Source: Debaryomyces hansenii CBS767 (Eukaryota > Ascomycota > Pichiomycetes > Serinales > Debaryomycetaceae). Taken from it: DNA of 64,000 bases. The translations under genes were made by a program, and so were the position numbers. The stretch spans positions 372,001 to 436,000 of the forward strand of contig NC_006047.2 in NCBI RefSeq assembly GCF_000006445.2, read 5' to 3'. A model generated the notes under the pieces. The model had not been told where the DNA came from. It searched no databases and saw only the letters and a list, made by a program, of their open reading frames with translations. This document shows positions 49,589 to 58,331 of this stretch, piece by piece (the first letter of the stretch is position 1; the number at the start of each line of letters is the position of its first letter).

Positions 49589-50245
49589 ATGATATCCAGA
49601 AGCACCAAATTGGCTGGCAGGATACCAGCAGCTAAGATTTTCGCGCCTGCGGCCACATTTAGGTCGTTATCGACAACCAATACATTGAGATCGGAGCCAA
49701 TATCGATGAGCTCCAATAAGCATGAAGAGCATCAAATCACCAACATCATAGACCCAAACATGAAACAGCAGTTATTCAAAGGACGCAAGAACGAGAAAAT
49801 TGTTTTGTGGAAGCTCTACGGGTCGTTTCACAGACACAACACTCTATTATCGTTAGTGGCAGTGGTGGAAGACCAGGACTTCATGGAAAAGAACGACCAC
49901 TTGACTTACAACGACAAGGTGTTATACTACTTACAATTGCCTCACCACACCAAGGTCCACGTTTCCGCGGGTCAACTAGGATTCAGAAAGGCCCAAAGAT
50001 CTGAATACGAAGCCGGATACCAGGTTAGTTCCAGAATGTTCAAGTTGATCGAAGAAAGAAACTTGCTCGGACCAAACGACAAGATTGAATTGATTTTGAA
50101 GGATTTCGGAAAGGGCAGAGAAGCGTTTTTGGCTGCCTTACAAGGTAAAGAAGGGTCGAAGGTCAAGCCTAACATCATTAGAATAAGTGACAACACCAAA
50201 TTACAGTTCGGTGGTTCGCGTCCTAAGAAATTACGTCGTTTGTAA
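49589..50245 (+). CDS. MRPS18: Mitochondrial small-subunit ribosomal protein uS11m
   Basis: This 218-residue protein is the mitochondrial S11 homolog of the small subunit (217 in S. cerevisiae). The first 55 residues are basic and Ala/Arg/Ser-rich, a typical presequence. The S11-like fold follows, with KIVLWKLYGSFHRHNTLLSLVAV at about residues 83-105, GQLGFRKAQRSEYEAGYQVSSRMF at 132-155, and the rRNA-binding C-terminus RISDNTKLQFGGSRPKKLRRL. The frame is open upstream to 49520 without an ATG, so the start is the ATG at 49589. It converges with nothing; RPL25 follows on the same strand. Confidence 0.95.
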   Translation: MISRSTKLAGRIPAAKIFAPAATFRSLSTTNTLRSEPISMSSNKHEEHQITNIIDPNMKQQLFKGRKNEKIVLWKLYGSFHRHNTLLSLVAVVEDQDFMEKNDHLTYNDKVLYYLQLPHHTKVHVSAGQLGFRKAQRSEYEAGYQVSSRMFKLIEERNLLGPNDKIELILKDFGKGREAFLAALQGKEGSKVKPNIIRISDNTKLQFGGSRPKKLRRL

Positions 50246-50787
50246 GAAGCATTTCACAATATCGCTCAATACGACGGTCCTCTGTATATAATTAGCCACA
50301 TAATAATGAAAATAGTATTATTGAAGTCCATGTATCCGTATAATTGGCACCGATCTCTCTCTGGGTCGCCTGCCATAATCCAAGCTCCAATTACCATCAT
50401 TTCTACAATTCTCCAATTAAGTATGAATCAGCATGGTTTCCTAATCTTTTACAATCTGAATAGATATTTCACATCCATGTAATCTTCCTTACTCATTAAC
50501 TTGCATCCGAGTGGTCTATGTATAGTCAACACGAACACCTACACCATCATTCACCAACACCCAGACACCTCGAAGTCATAGGGTAATAGCCCTACGCATA
50601 CTAACCCAACACCTGATTACTATTCCATGGGTGAAAAATTTTTGTGAGGACAAAAATGAAATTCCACTTTTGTGACACTTTCTTCATATAGCGTGAAAAT
50701 TTAGACAAAAATTTCAATTCCTTAGTTGAAAAAATTAAGTTGAAGCTTTTTACAAAGTATTAAGGACTAACTTAGGATTAATTAAAA
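50246..50787. promoter_or_regulatory. RPL25 upstream region with Tbf1-like and RRPE-like elements
   Basis: A Tbf1-like AGCCCTA lies at 50588-50594, the factor reported to drive ribosomal protein genes in CUG-clade yeasts. An AAAAATTTTT run resembling the RRPE lies at about 50635-50644, and AAAAATTT near 50707-50714. These are 75-200 bp before the RPL25 start. The 340 bp nearer MRPS18 show nothing clear. Confidence 0.5.
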
Positions 50788-51573
50788 ATGTCTCCAATCT
50801 GTAAGTAACTATAAGAATAACATGATAAGAGGAGTAGAGTATAGTGATCAATAAGAGGAGAGAAAGCCAGGGATGTGAGAGAATGTATGAACAGATATTA
50901 GTGAAAAATGGTAATGGGTACGAGACAAACATAGAAGGCAAGAAATAGTAGAAGAATCAAAAGTTGAGCGTGGAAATGGTAGAGGATACATGATGTTGAA
51001 ACATATCTTCGGTAGAAGTCGATATACGTAAATGTGACAGGACGAGAGAACCAAGTAAATGAAAGTTGACTCGAAGGCCGTTTAGTCTTGAAATAGGATC
51101 ACTATATGAAGCTCGAATACATAGTTTGGACAAAATACTAACAAATGATAGCTCAATCTAAGCCTTCCGCTGCTAAGAAAGCTGCTTTAAAGGGTACTAA
51201 TGCTAAAAAATCTTTGAAGGTTAGAACCGACACTTCTTTCCACAGACCAAAGACTTTAAAATTATCTAGATCTCCAAAATACTCTAGAAAGTCTGTCCCA
51301 CACTACAACAGATTGGATGCTTACAAGATCATTGTTTCTCCAATCGCCTCTGAAACCGCTATGAAGAAGGTTGAAGACGGTAACATCTTAGTTTTCCAAG
51401 TTGACTTAAAGTCTAACAAGAACCAAATCAAGTCCGCTGTTAAGGAATTATACGATGTTGATGTCGAATACGTTAACACCTTAGTCAGACCAAACGGTAC
51501 CAAGAAGGCTTACATCAGATTAACTGCTGACCACGATGCTTTAGATATTGCTAACAGAATTGGTTACATCTAA
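50788..51573 (+). CDS. RPL25: Large-subunit ribosomal protein uL23 (Rpl25), spliced
   Basis: Spliced gene for ribosomal protein L25/uL23, which sits at the polypeptide exit tunnel and is a docking site for SRP and chaperones. Exon 1 is 50788-50800 (four codons and one base); exon 2 is 51152-51573. Together they give a 144-residue protein beginning [14 protein letters not shown]. The L23 fold follows: [10 protein letters not shown], then the conserved [13 protein letters not shown] and the C-terminal [25 protein letters not shown]. An unspliced start at 51145 (MIAQSK) would lack the exon 1 ATG context and ignores the intron signals. Codon use is highly biased. No CTG codons occur in it. Confidence 0.95.
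50801..51151 (+). other. Spliceosomal intron of RPL25 (351 bp)
   Basis: 5' splice site GTAAGT at 50801-50806, branch point TACTAAC at 51136-51142, 3' splice site TAG at 51149-51151, only 9 nt after the branch point. Phase 1. The position right after codon 4 matches the classic yeast ribosomal protein gene intron. Confidence 0.93.
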
Positions 51574-51968
51574 ATTATTTAATCTATTTGAGTTGGGAAA
51601 AAATAATAATGAATAAGCTTTAATCATCATTGTCTTTTTTGTTTATATTTTATATTGTATTTTATAAATAACTCTTGGTTTGAGTTCATCAATTTAAGTT
51701 TTATAAAGAAAAAAGAAATGGGGAAAACATTTTATATACATAATTCTACTACGTTTTAAGTGTTCCAAAGTAATGTAGATCGGTAGATGTCGAGAGATGC
51801 CCTATGTACTTATGTAATTCTGTTCCGCGTCCACGCTAGTTTTCAATTCAGTCACCTCTATAAACCATCACCATTTATTCAAGTTGGAGGGAACATGTAT
51901 AAACCATCACAGTTTTACGCTAGGTTTTACCTTTCACAAGCAACTGGTGAAAGTTATTTAAAAGTCTG

Positions 51969-52187
51969 GTTTTCACAATTGTTCAATTGACAACTATTAT
52001 AGTAGCTCAATATTTTTACTTCTGGTTGCAAATAACAATATAGGCTTCAGCCACTATTATCAAAATTACGGAATGCTAATGTATTCGGATCTAGTCATGC
52101 GTCCCTTCCTCCCTTCCTCCCTTCCTCCCTTCCTCCCTTCCTCCCTTCCTCCCTTCCTCCCTTCCTCCCTTACTTCCAAAACTACAT
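51969..52187 (+). repeat. Diverged direct repeat, copy A
   Basis: This segment shares three collinear exact blocks with copy B at 54663: GTTTTCACAATTGTT (15 nt), TAGCTCAATATTTTT (15 nt) and TATTATCAAAATTACGGAAT (20 nt). Spacing between copies is constant at about 2.69 kb. The CCCTTCCT expansion lies inside this copy. Confidence 0.8.
52102..52171. repeat. (TCCCTTCC)n microsatellite, about 8.7 copies
   Basis: Near-perfect tandem octamers. The homologous position in copy B has only TCCTTTCGTCCCATACTTC, so the expansion happened after the copies diverged. Confidence 0.95.
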
Positions 52188-52703
52188 TGGTGGCTTGCTC
52201 TATATTTCATAATGCCATGTTCAATCTTCATTCTACATGTTGTAGGTGGTAAGCTGAAAACTAATTAAAAGGGTAAGTAAAATCGTTTTTATAGTGGTGA
52301 TCATTCAAGATTGAAAATAAATGAAATATAAATATGACAATAGATGATCTATGGAAAAGTCTTGGGTATCAGACTTTATGAGAGTAAGGAAATAATGATA
52401 AGAAAGTCCGAATCTTCCCAACATTATGATACGAAGGTAATATGTAGGACAAAATCTAGAGTGGTATCTGCTATTAAAATTTTGCATCTATAGTCATTTC
52501 TGCTAAAGCTTCAATTGCTTTACTTGGCCTCAAATACCTATTAACAACTGACTAAAGAGCCTTGCTATTTGGTTTTGACTTCATAAATATCCTTATGCAC
52601 TCCTAAACCATAGTAAATCATAGAGCTTGGCCCAATATTTCGTGGATGATAAAAGAAGTAGCAATCATACTAAACAAATTTGGAGCGTACCCTGTTACTG
52701 AGA

Positions 52704-52718
52704 CCCCCCCCCCCCCCC
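52704..52718 (+). repeat. C15 homopolymer
   Basis: Fifteen consecutive C residues about 190 bp upstream of the amidase start. Length is likely variable or uncertain. Confidence 0.9.
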
Positions 52719-52910
52719 AATAAAAGGTTAATCATATGTAAAATAGACTTTGTGGTTATAAAAAGGGTCTTCTCCACATCCAAGTAGTCTAAACCCGCTT
52801 TTATTCTCCTTCCTAGTTCGTTAACGGAATGGTTTAAATAAGATTACTATATAAATGGACCGAAGCCGTATTCATTTGAAGTCCTGGTACATGCTATTGA
52901 GTATTTCACA

Positions 52911-54590
52911 ATGTTGACCACAGATTGGAAAACCCTAGCTTTGCAGGCAAAGCTGATTTTTAACGATTCCCAAAGTAGAACTTTGGAATTATTTCCATTC
53001 GAGAGTGATGCAGATTTAGAAACTTTTAATGAGCTTCCATGTGCAATTGGAAAATCGGTAACTGATTTTGGAAATCCTGCCAAATTTCCGGTTGAGAAAT
53101 ACTACCAAGCGTTACCAAAGAAAGATGCACAAATTACCGAAGCTGATCCCGTTGTATTGATTCAGGACATCAAAAACGGAAAATACACTTGTGTTGAGGT
53201 TTTAACGAGCTATCTACATGCAGCCTTAATAGCTTCTAAATTGACCAATTGTGTTTATGAATTTCTTCCTGATGAAGCATTGAAAAAGGCTAGATACTTA
53301 GATGAAAATAAAGGTAAATTGGTAAACCATAGTCCTATGTTTGGATTACCAATTTCTCTCAAAGAAATGATCCCATTGACCGGCCATTCAGTTACTCATG
53401 GTTCGCTTTGTTATCTTGATCGGGTCGTCGACTATAATGCTGACATTGTCAACATTTTAATTAAAAATGGGGCTGTTCCCTTTGTTAGGTCTACAAACCC
53501 ACAATCTTTGATGATGCTTGAGTGTGAGTCTTTTACCCATGGTAGAACAGTTAACCCATTTAATAGTGATCTTACTTGCGGTGGCTCATCCGGAGGAGAG
53601 GGTGCAATTAATGGTATTCATGCATCACCCATTGGCTTAGGCTCTGATATTGGAGGCTCAATTCGATGTCCTTCAGCTTTTAATGGTATCTACGGTATGA
53701 AAACAACACTTGGAAGAATTCCATCCAGTGATTTCTTTTCTTGTCAAATGGGATCTGAATCAATTATATCGGTAACTGGACCATTAACCAGGTCTTTGGA
53801 TACGTTAGAGTTGCTTATGAAAACTGTGGTGCAAGAAAAGCCTTGGACTATAGATCCCAGTTTGACTTCAATCGAATGGAAGAGTGACGTAAGAAAAAAG
53901 CCTTATCGTATCGGTATTCTCAGAACAGATGGGGTAGTGACACCTCATCCGCCTGTTACAAGAGCTCTTGATATGATGTGTGAGAAGTTGAAATGCATGG
54001 ATAATTTAGAAGTTTTTGAATTTGAACCTTTGAATCATCTGAAAGCTTGGGAGATTATTTCAACATTGTACTTTGAGGACGGAGGTGAGGATACTAGGAA
54101 GACATTGAAAAATACTGGCGAGCCAATGTGCCCTCAAACAGAGTGGATTCTAGGAAAGGACTCCGTAAAGAGATTGGCAGCTGAGGATATCTGGAAGTGG
54201 AATTTAGAAAAACAAAAGTATAGGAAAGATTATTTGAAACATTGGTTACTGTTCAATAATCCTGATGGCAATACCCCAATGGATGCTTTAATTGCTCCTG
54301 TTTTCCCGGGACCTGCTGCGAAACACAGAAGTACTAAGTATTGGGGTTATACTGCTCAATGGAATTTATTGGACTATCCAGTATTAGTTTTCCCAGTTAC
54401 TAAAGTGGATTTGAAGAAAGATATCCCAGTAGAAGATTACAAACCGAAAAACCAAATGGATGAATTTGTTTATAAACAGTATGACTCTCCTGAAAGCTTT
54501 GAGAATGCTCCTGTTAACTTGGGACTTGTTGGATTGCGTTACTCGGAAGAGCAGTTGATCGATATAATGAAATTAATAAATCTTCAGTAG
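52911..54590 (+). CDS. Amidase, fatty-acid-amide-hydrolase-like (AMD2-type)
   Basis: This 559-residue protein is an amidase-signature enzyme related to S. cerevisiae Amd2 and animal FAAH. All three members of the Ser-cisSer-Lys triad are present: Lys151 in GLPISLKEM, Ser226/227 in CGGSSGGE, and Ser250 in SDIGGSIRCP. It should hydrolyse amides, but the substrate is not evident, and no membrane helix or signal is present at the N-terminus. Length agrees with Amd2 (549). The gene lies in an accessory-looking stretch with simple repeats and is flanked by a diverged direct repeat about 2.7 kb apart, suggesting local duplication. It is the only gene between RPL25 and the glycerol-3-phosphatase gene. 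Confidence 0.93.
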   Translation: MLTTDWKTLALQAKLIFNDSQSRTLELFPFESDADLETFNELPCAIGKSVTDFGNPAKFPVEKYYQALPKKDAQITEADPVVLIQDIKNGKYTCVEVLTSYLHAALIASKLTNCVYEFLPDEALKKARYLDENKGKLVNHSPMFGLPISLKEMIPLTGHSVTHGSLCYLDRVVDYNADIVNILIKNGAVPFVRSTNPQSLMMLECESFTHGRTVNPFNSDLTCGGSSGGEGAINGIHASPIGLGSDIGGSIRCPSAFNGIYGMKTTLGRIPSSDFFSCQMGSESIISVTGPLTRSLDTLELLMKTVVQEKPWTIDPSLTSIEWKSDVRKKPYRIGILRTDGVVTPHPPVTRALDMMCEKLKCMDNLEVFEFEPLNHLKAWEIISTLYFEDGGEDTRKTLKNTGEPMCPQTEWILGKDSVKRLAAEDIWKWNLEKQKYRKDYLKHWLLFNNPDGNTPMDALIAPVFPGPAAKHRSTKYWGYTAQWNLLDYPVLVFPVTKVDLKKDIPVEDYKPKNQMDEFVYKQYDSPESFENAPVNLGLVGLRYSEEQLIDIMKLINLQ

Positions 54591-54662
54591 ATTGCTTGGC
54601 TCAACTCTTTACGCAGAACCAGTGTCATTGCTCTATATTGATCAAATTATGTAGTATGTCTA

Positions 54663-54830
54663 GTTTTCACAATTGTTAAATTTATGAATTTTTGTAGAAT
54701 AGCTCAATATTTTTTCTAGTGGTTGCGAATATTTTCTTGATTTTACCCAATATTATCAAAATTACGGAATACTGATATCTCGGACTTAACGAACGATTCC
54801 TTTCGTCCCATACTTCTAAAGCATTTCAGT
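54663..54830 (+). repeat. Diverged direct repeat, copy B
   Basis: Collinear with copy A at 51969. It lies just after the amidase stop codon and corresponds to its 3' flank. Confidence 0.8.
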
Positions 54831-55299
54831 ACATGTCAGCTTGTGGCAAAAATTCTAGATCTCCCGGCACAGCGTTCAATCGTCGTTTTCCCACATGCTG
54901 TTTCCCAATACTTTGTCTATTGGTTACAATCTCTACTTCAACCTCTAACTCCACCACAGATCCTTTTGTCTCCATCCTGTGCAACAGTCTACAATTGTCC
55001 CTTTGTAATTATCTATTGTAGCCTTTCTACTATTGTTCGACATCTACACCGTTTATTGTCGTCTACCACTATCTCCTGGAAAATACTCGTGTATTCTGTC
55101 CTTCAAGTGTCCCTTTACGTCCGTTCCTTCCCGTACCGTGTCTAATCAGTGCTTATATGCCTGGTTTTGTCAACATGCTACTCCTAATATGGCGTGAACC
55201 ACTCTGATCACCTAGCACCGTCGCAGATCAAAAGTTTGGTTCGCAGCCCAACGGAACTAGTTATTCCGGTTCTTCCCATCCGACCCCCTAAGAACAACC

Positions 55300-55391
55300 A
55301 CGTCATCTATATGCAGACCCACAAAACCGACGTGACGTCATCCTTAGAATTCACTCGCTCTTGTTCGTCTGATTACGTCAATATGACGTAG
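55300..55391. promoter_or_regulatory. CRE-like cluster
   Basis: Within 92 bp: ACGTCA at 55300-55305, a perfect CRE TGACGTCA at 55333-55340, TTACGTCA at 55373-55380, and TGACGTAG at 55384-55391. ATF/CREB-type bZIP factors such as Sko1 bind such sites. The cluster is 820-915 bp upstream of the glycerol-3-phosphatase start. Confidence 0.55.
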
Positions 55392-55858
55392 CTGTTTCGT
55401 GTTCAAAAGTATTTTATTCCTCCTTTGGGCCTGTATCATGGTCTTTAAGAATCATAGGACATTTTACTCGTTCCCATTGGGCCAGTACTGTACCAACACT
55501 GTGCCCACAATAGATCCAGAATTATTGTCGTCGCATGCGTCCTTACTACCGTACGTATATGTTCTAGAGTAGTATCCAACTCGTACCTCTAGACTACGAG
55601 AGATCCATCACAAATCCGTGGTAGTTCCACAGATCCAAGAGGTCCAAGAAAATTAAACCTAATTTTGACACCAGCGCTGCTATCGTTTTTCCGATCTTCA
55701 CTGTAATATCGAGCTATCGTGGGTATTCTCGTGGTCCTTCTAAAACCGTTGCAAGCGGTTTTTAACCACAAAAAGAAATAATGGAACAATTTCCAAAAGA
55801 AATAAAATTACAAAATCAACCGTGAATTACCCGTTTTGGTCAATTTGTTTCCGATCAA

Positions 55859-56018
55859 TTACGTAATAGGTTTTTTATTTCTGTTGGCCACAATACCACC
55901 GGAACATAACTTTACACTTTTAGAGCGTATTATATGGTAACATACCGGAATCAAGCGTATATAGCGCATCAAAAGCATCGTTACGTAATAGAATTTTCAA
56001 GAAAATGGCGTTACGTAA
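55859..56018. promoter_or_regulatory. Three TTACGTAA sites upstream of glycerol-3-phosphatase
   Basis: Perfect TTACGTAA palindromes at 55859-55866, 55981-55988 and 56011-56018, all followed by TA. This is a bZIP (Yap/Cin5/Sko1-type) binding sequence. The nearest is about 195 bp before the start codon. Confidence 0.6.
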
Positions 56019-56213
56019 TAAGATGATGATAACCAAAAAAAAAAATCGTATGCTAGAGTAGTACATTCAGATAGCTAGACATTTCTTTTTGTTGAAGGAA
56101 ATAATTGATGAATATAAATACCGTGGTAATCCCTGTTACAATGGATAAATAAAATATATATTTTTACAGTATTCAATACTTTCATTAATACAAACATAAT
56201 AAAATAAATTACA

Positions 56214-56975
56214 ATGACAATTCAAAAACAACCAGCTGTCTTCTACGTTAACGCTGCTTTATTCGACTGTGACGGAACGTTAGTCAATTCTACCGGAGCT
56301 ATTTCAGAATTCTGGAGAGATTTCGGAAAGACTAGACCTCACGTCAACCCAGATGAAATCATCAGCACCTCGCACGGATGTCGTACATTCGATGTGATTG
56401 CAAAATGGTCACCAGAAGATGCTATTGAAGAACAAGTCACCGAATGGGAAGGATCTATTCCAGATTCTTTTGGTCAATTCGCTAAGCCAATTCCTGGTGC
56501 AGTTGAATTAGTCAAGTCTTTTGACAAGTTCTCCAAGAGCGAAACTGAAAATGGTAAACAAAGATGGGCTATTGTGACATCTGGTACTTTACCATTGGCC
56601 ACCAAGTGGTTGAAGTTGTTGACCATCGAAAAACCAGACTGTTTCATCACCGCTGAAAAGGTCACCAAGGGTAAGCCACATCCACAAGGATACCAATCTG
56701 CTAGAGAGACCTTAGGTTACAAGGGTGCTCACAACAAGGTTGTTGTCTTCGAAGATGCTCCTGCTGGTATCACTGCTGGTAAGGGTGCTGGTGCTTTCAT
56801 TGTTGGTATCTGTTCCACCTACGACCCAGAAAAGGTTAGAAAGGCTGGTGCTGACATTGTTGTTGACGACTTGACCTCGTTCAGAATCGACTCCTACAAC
56901 AAGGAAACCGATGAATTCAAGGTTATTGTGGATGACTACCATTACGCCAACGACGAATTCTTGCAATCCGTCTAA
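56214..56975 (+). CDS. Glycerol-3-phosphate phosphatase (GPP1/RHR2-type)
   Basis: This 253-residue HAD-superfamily phosphatase should dephosphorylate glycerol-3-phosphate to glycerol, the last step of osmolyte synthesis. Motif I FDCDGTLV places the nucleophile and acid at Asp18 and Asp20. Motif II is VTSGT near 121, motif III KGKPHPQGY near 150-158 with the family lysine, and motif IV FEDAPAGI near 178-185. Length and sequence suit GPP1/GPP2 (250) better than the related 2-deoxyglucose-6-phosphatases, but the two groups are close. Codon use is strongly biased, indicating high expression. No CTG codons appear. The large upstream region with CRE-like sites suits osmotic regulation. Confidence 0.9.
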   Translation: MTIQKQPAVFYVNAALFDCDGTLVNSTGAISEFWRDFGKTRPHVNPDEIISTSHGCRTFDVIAKWSPEDAIEEQVTEWEGSIPDSFGQFAKPIPGAVELVKSFDKFSKSETENGKQRWAIVTSGTLPLATKWLKLLTIEKPDCFITAEKVTKGKPHPQGYQSARETLGYKGAHNKVVVFEDAPAGITAGKGAGAFIVGICSTYDPEKVRKAGADIVVDDLTSFRIDSYNKETDEFKVIVDDYHYANDEFLQSV

Positions 56976-57275
56976 TCATTTTCAGGGTTAATTTTTTAGT
57001 GGGTTATTTTTATTTTAAGTTTGCTTTCAATTGTCATATCATGTTTTAAACATTTTCACATCATTATTTTATAGAGTTAATACTAGAGTTATACTAGAGT
57101 CATTTACTTAATGTACATTAGATTACATTTATTTTACAGCTGTAGACTACCATCGATATAACACAATAAATTAAAATCTGAGGTAAAGAATACCTTCTAT
57201 CAATTTTCTTTGTTGGTCTTTCGTTTCTTGACTCACCCCATATTTATGTTCATTGTGGGTATAATCTATATGCTT

Positions 57276-58130
57276 CTACAATTTATCATATGGTGATATG
57301 TCAGGCCTCTCACCATCGTAATGCGCTTCATTAGCTTCCAAGTTTTGAACCGGCGTGTGCGTCTCAGACCCTTTATCGAACATATCATTCCTCACTAGCT
57401 TCAAGCATAAGGTCCACATTCCGTTATTTGAGAAATTCATTTCATAAAATCTGCCATAAGGATATTTATCTATTGTTCTATCCATCCATGCCGCTGCCTG
57501 TTTTATCTGTTCGCTTGCTGCTTCGATGTTGCATTTTTCGTTTTTCGCAGCACAGGTATCTATGCTTATTGTTGCATCGTTCTTCTGCCACGACATACCT
57601 ATAGGTATATTACGAGTCTCTTCAATGTATTCGCCGATCTTACCTTTATTGCGTAATATATTTGTTAGGAAGGTACTGATGATATTGCCTCCATTACCCA
57701 TGGCCCTTCCGATTAGAGGTCTGCTGACCGCCTTTTCTCCATACTTCAACACCACCTTAAAATTACCTTGGCAGTGCTTCAGATGCCACTCAGAACGCCC
57801 AATTTCCCGTCTAAGATGCCTATTTTTATAATTGTAGCTCATCACAAGTGGGGTCACATTATACTTGTCAACTAATGCTTCCACGCCATACTTCACTTGC
57901 AGTAATGCATTTAAACCGATTTTATCTTCGGTTGGCTCGACTATATTGACATAATAGTCAATACTAGTATCGTCAATCGGGTATTCTCCCACATAAACTT
58001 CTGCACCAGGGGATATCTCTAGAGCTAAACGAGAATTAGAGTCAAATATAGCAATAGGGTACTATAATTCTGTACATTTTATCATTATCGATAAAAATAA
58101 CAATGTAATAATTTTACATATACCAATCAT
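57276..58130 (-). pseudogene. Secreted-protein ORF broken by an in-frame TAG after the signal peptide
   Basis: An ATG at 58128-58130 opens 22 codons whose product has the form of a signal peptide: one lysine near the N-terminus, then an 11-residue hydrophobic core, then a polar Lys-Cys-Thr-Glu end. The next codon is TAG (58062-58064). The same frame then continues for 261 sense codons to a stop at 57276-57278, with no ATG in its first 65 codons. The downstream part is well-composed protein, with four cysteines spread through it. I do not recognise the family. The layout suggests a secreted protein inactivated by one nonsense change, or a gene read through TAG; a sequencing error is also possible. 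The ORF sits alone between the glycerol-3-phosphatase gene and UTP8. Confidence 0.6.
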
Positions 58131-58261
58131 GTTAATTACCATATGTCCCCTTATTACCACCGTTACCCAAGTGAATCATATCTAGTTCTAGTTTAAAGCA
58201 TAGATACCAGATCATATTTGAAAAAAAGATTATGGTCGATTACATAAGCAATGACCTTCAG

Positions 58262-58296
58262 AAAAAATTTATGGAACCTTTAAAAGCGATGGGATG
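58262..58296 (+). promoter_or_regulatory. RRPE-like and PAC-like elements upstream of UTP8
   Basis: AAAAAATTT at 58262-58270 resembles the RRPE, and GCGATGGG at 58286-58293 the PAC element (GCGATGAG). They lie 36-70 bp from the UTP8 start, as expected for a ribosome-biogenesis gene. Confidence 0.5.
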
Positions 58297-58331
58297 AAGA
58301 ATAACCAGAATCAGAATCTTGACATTAAACC

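Larger units (their letters stand above)
51574..52910. other. Intergenic region between RPL25 and the amidase gene
   Basis: About 1.3 kb without a credible gene. It holds copy A of a dispersed repeat, an expanded CCCTTCCT repeat, a C15 tract and a short hairpin (CTTTCAC at 51931-51937 with GTGAAAG at 51947-51953). A repeated TATAAACCATCAC occurs near 51860 and 51898. The last 200 bp form the amidase promoter, with TATAAAA-like AT elements near 52757. Confidence 0.6.
54591..56213. promoter_or_regulatory. Long upstream region of the glycerol-3-phosphatase gene
   Basis: About 1.6 kb with no credible gene; the overlapping small ORFs at 54833-55145 look random. It starts with repeat copy B. About 54860-55160 is pyrimidine-rich on the plus strand. 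Sites include a STRE-type CCCCT at 55285-55289 and the CRE-like and TTACGTAA elements listed separately. Confidence 0.6.

Noticed and set aside
50801..51151. Possible box C/D snoRNA inside the RPL25 intron (ATGATGT near 50991)
   Set aside because: No matching D box CTGA and no terminal stem, so the box set is incomplete.
54833..55145. Two overlapping small plus-strand ORFs in the region upstream of the glycerol-3-phosphatase gene
   Set aside because: Pyrimidine-rich DNA gives open frames by chance; no conserved protein features.
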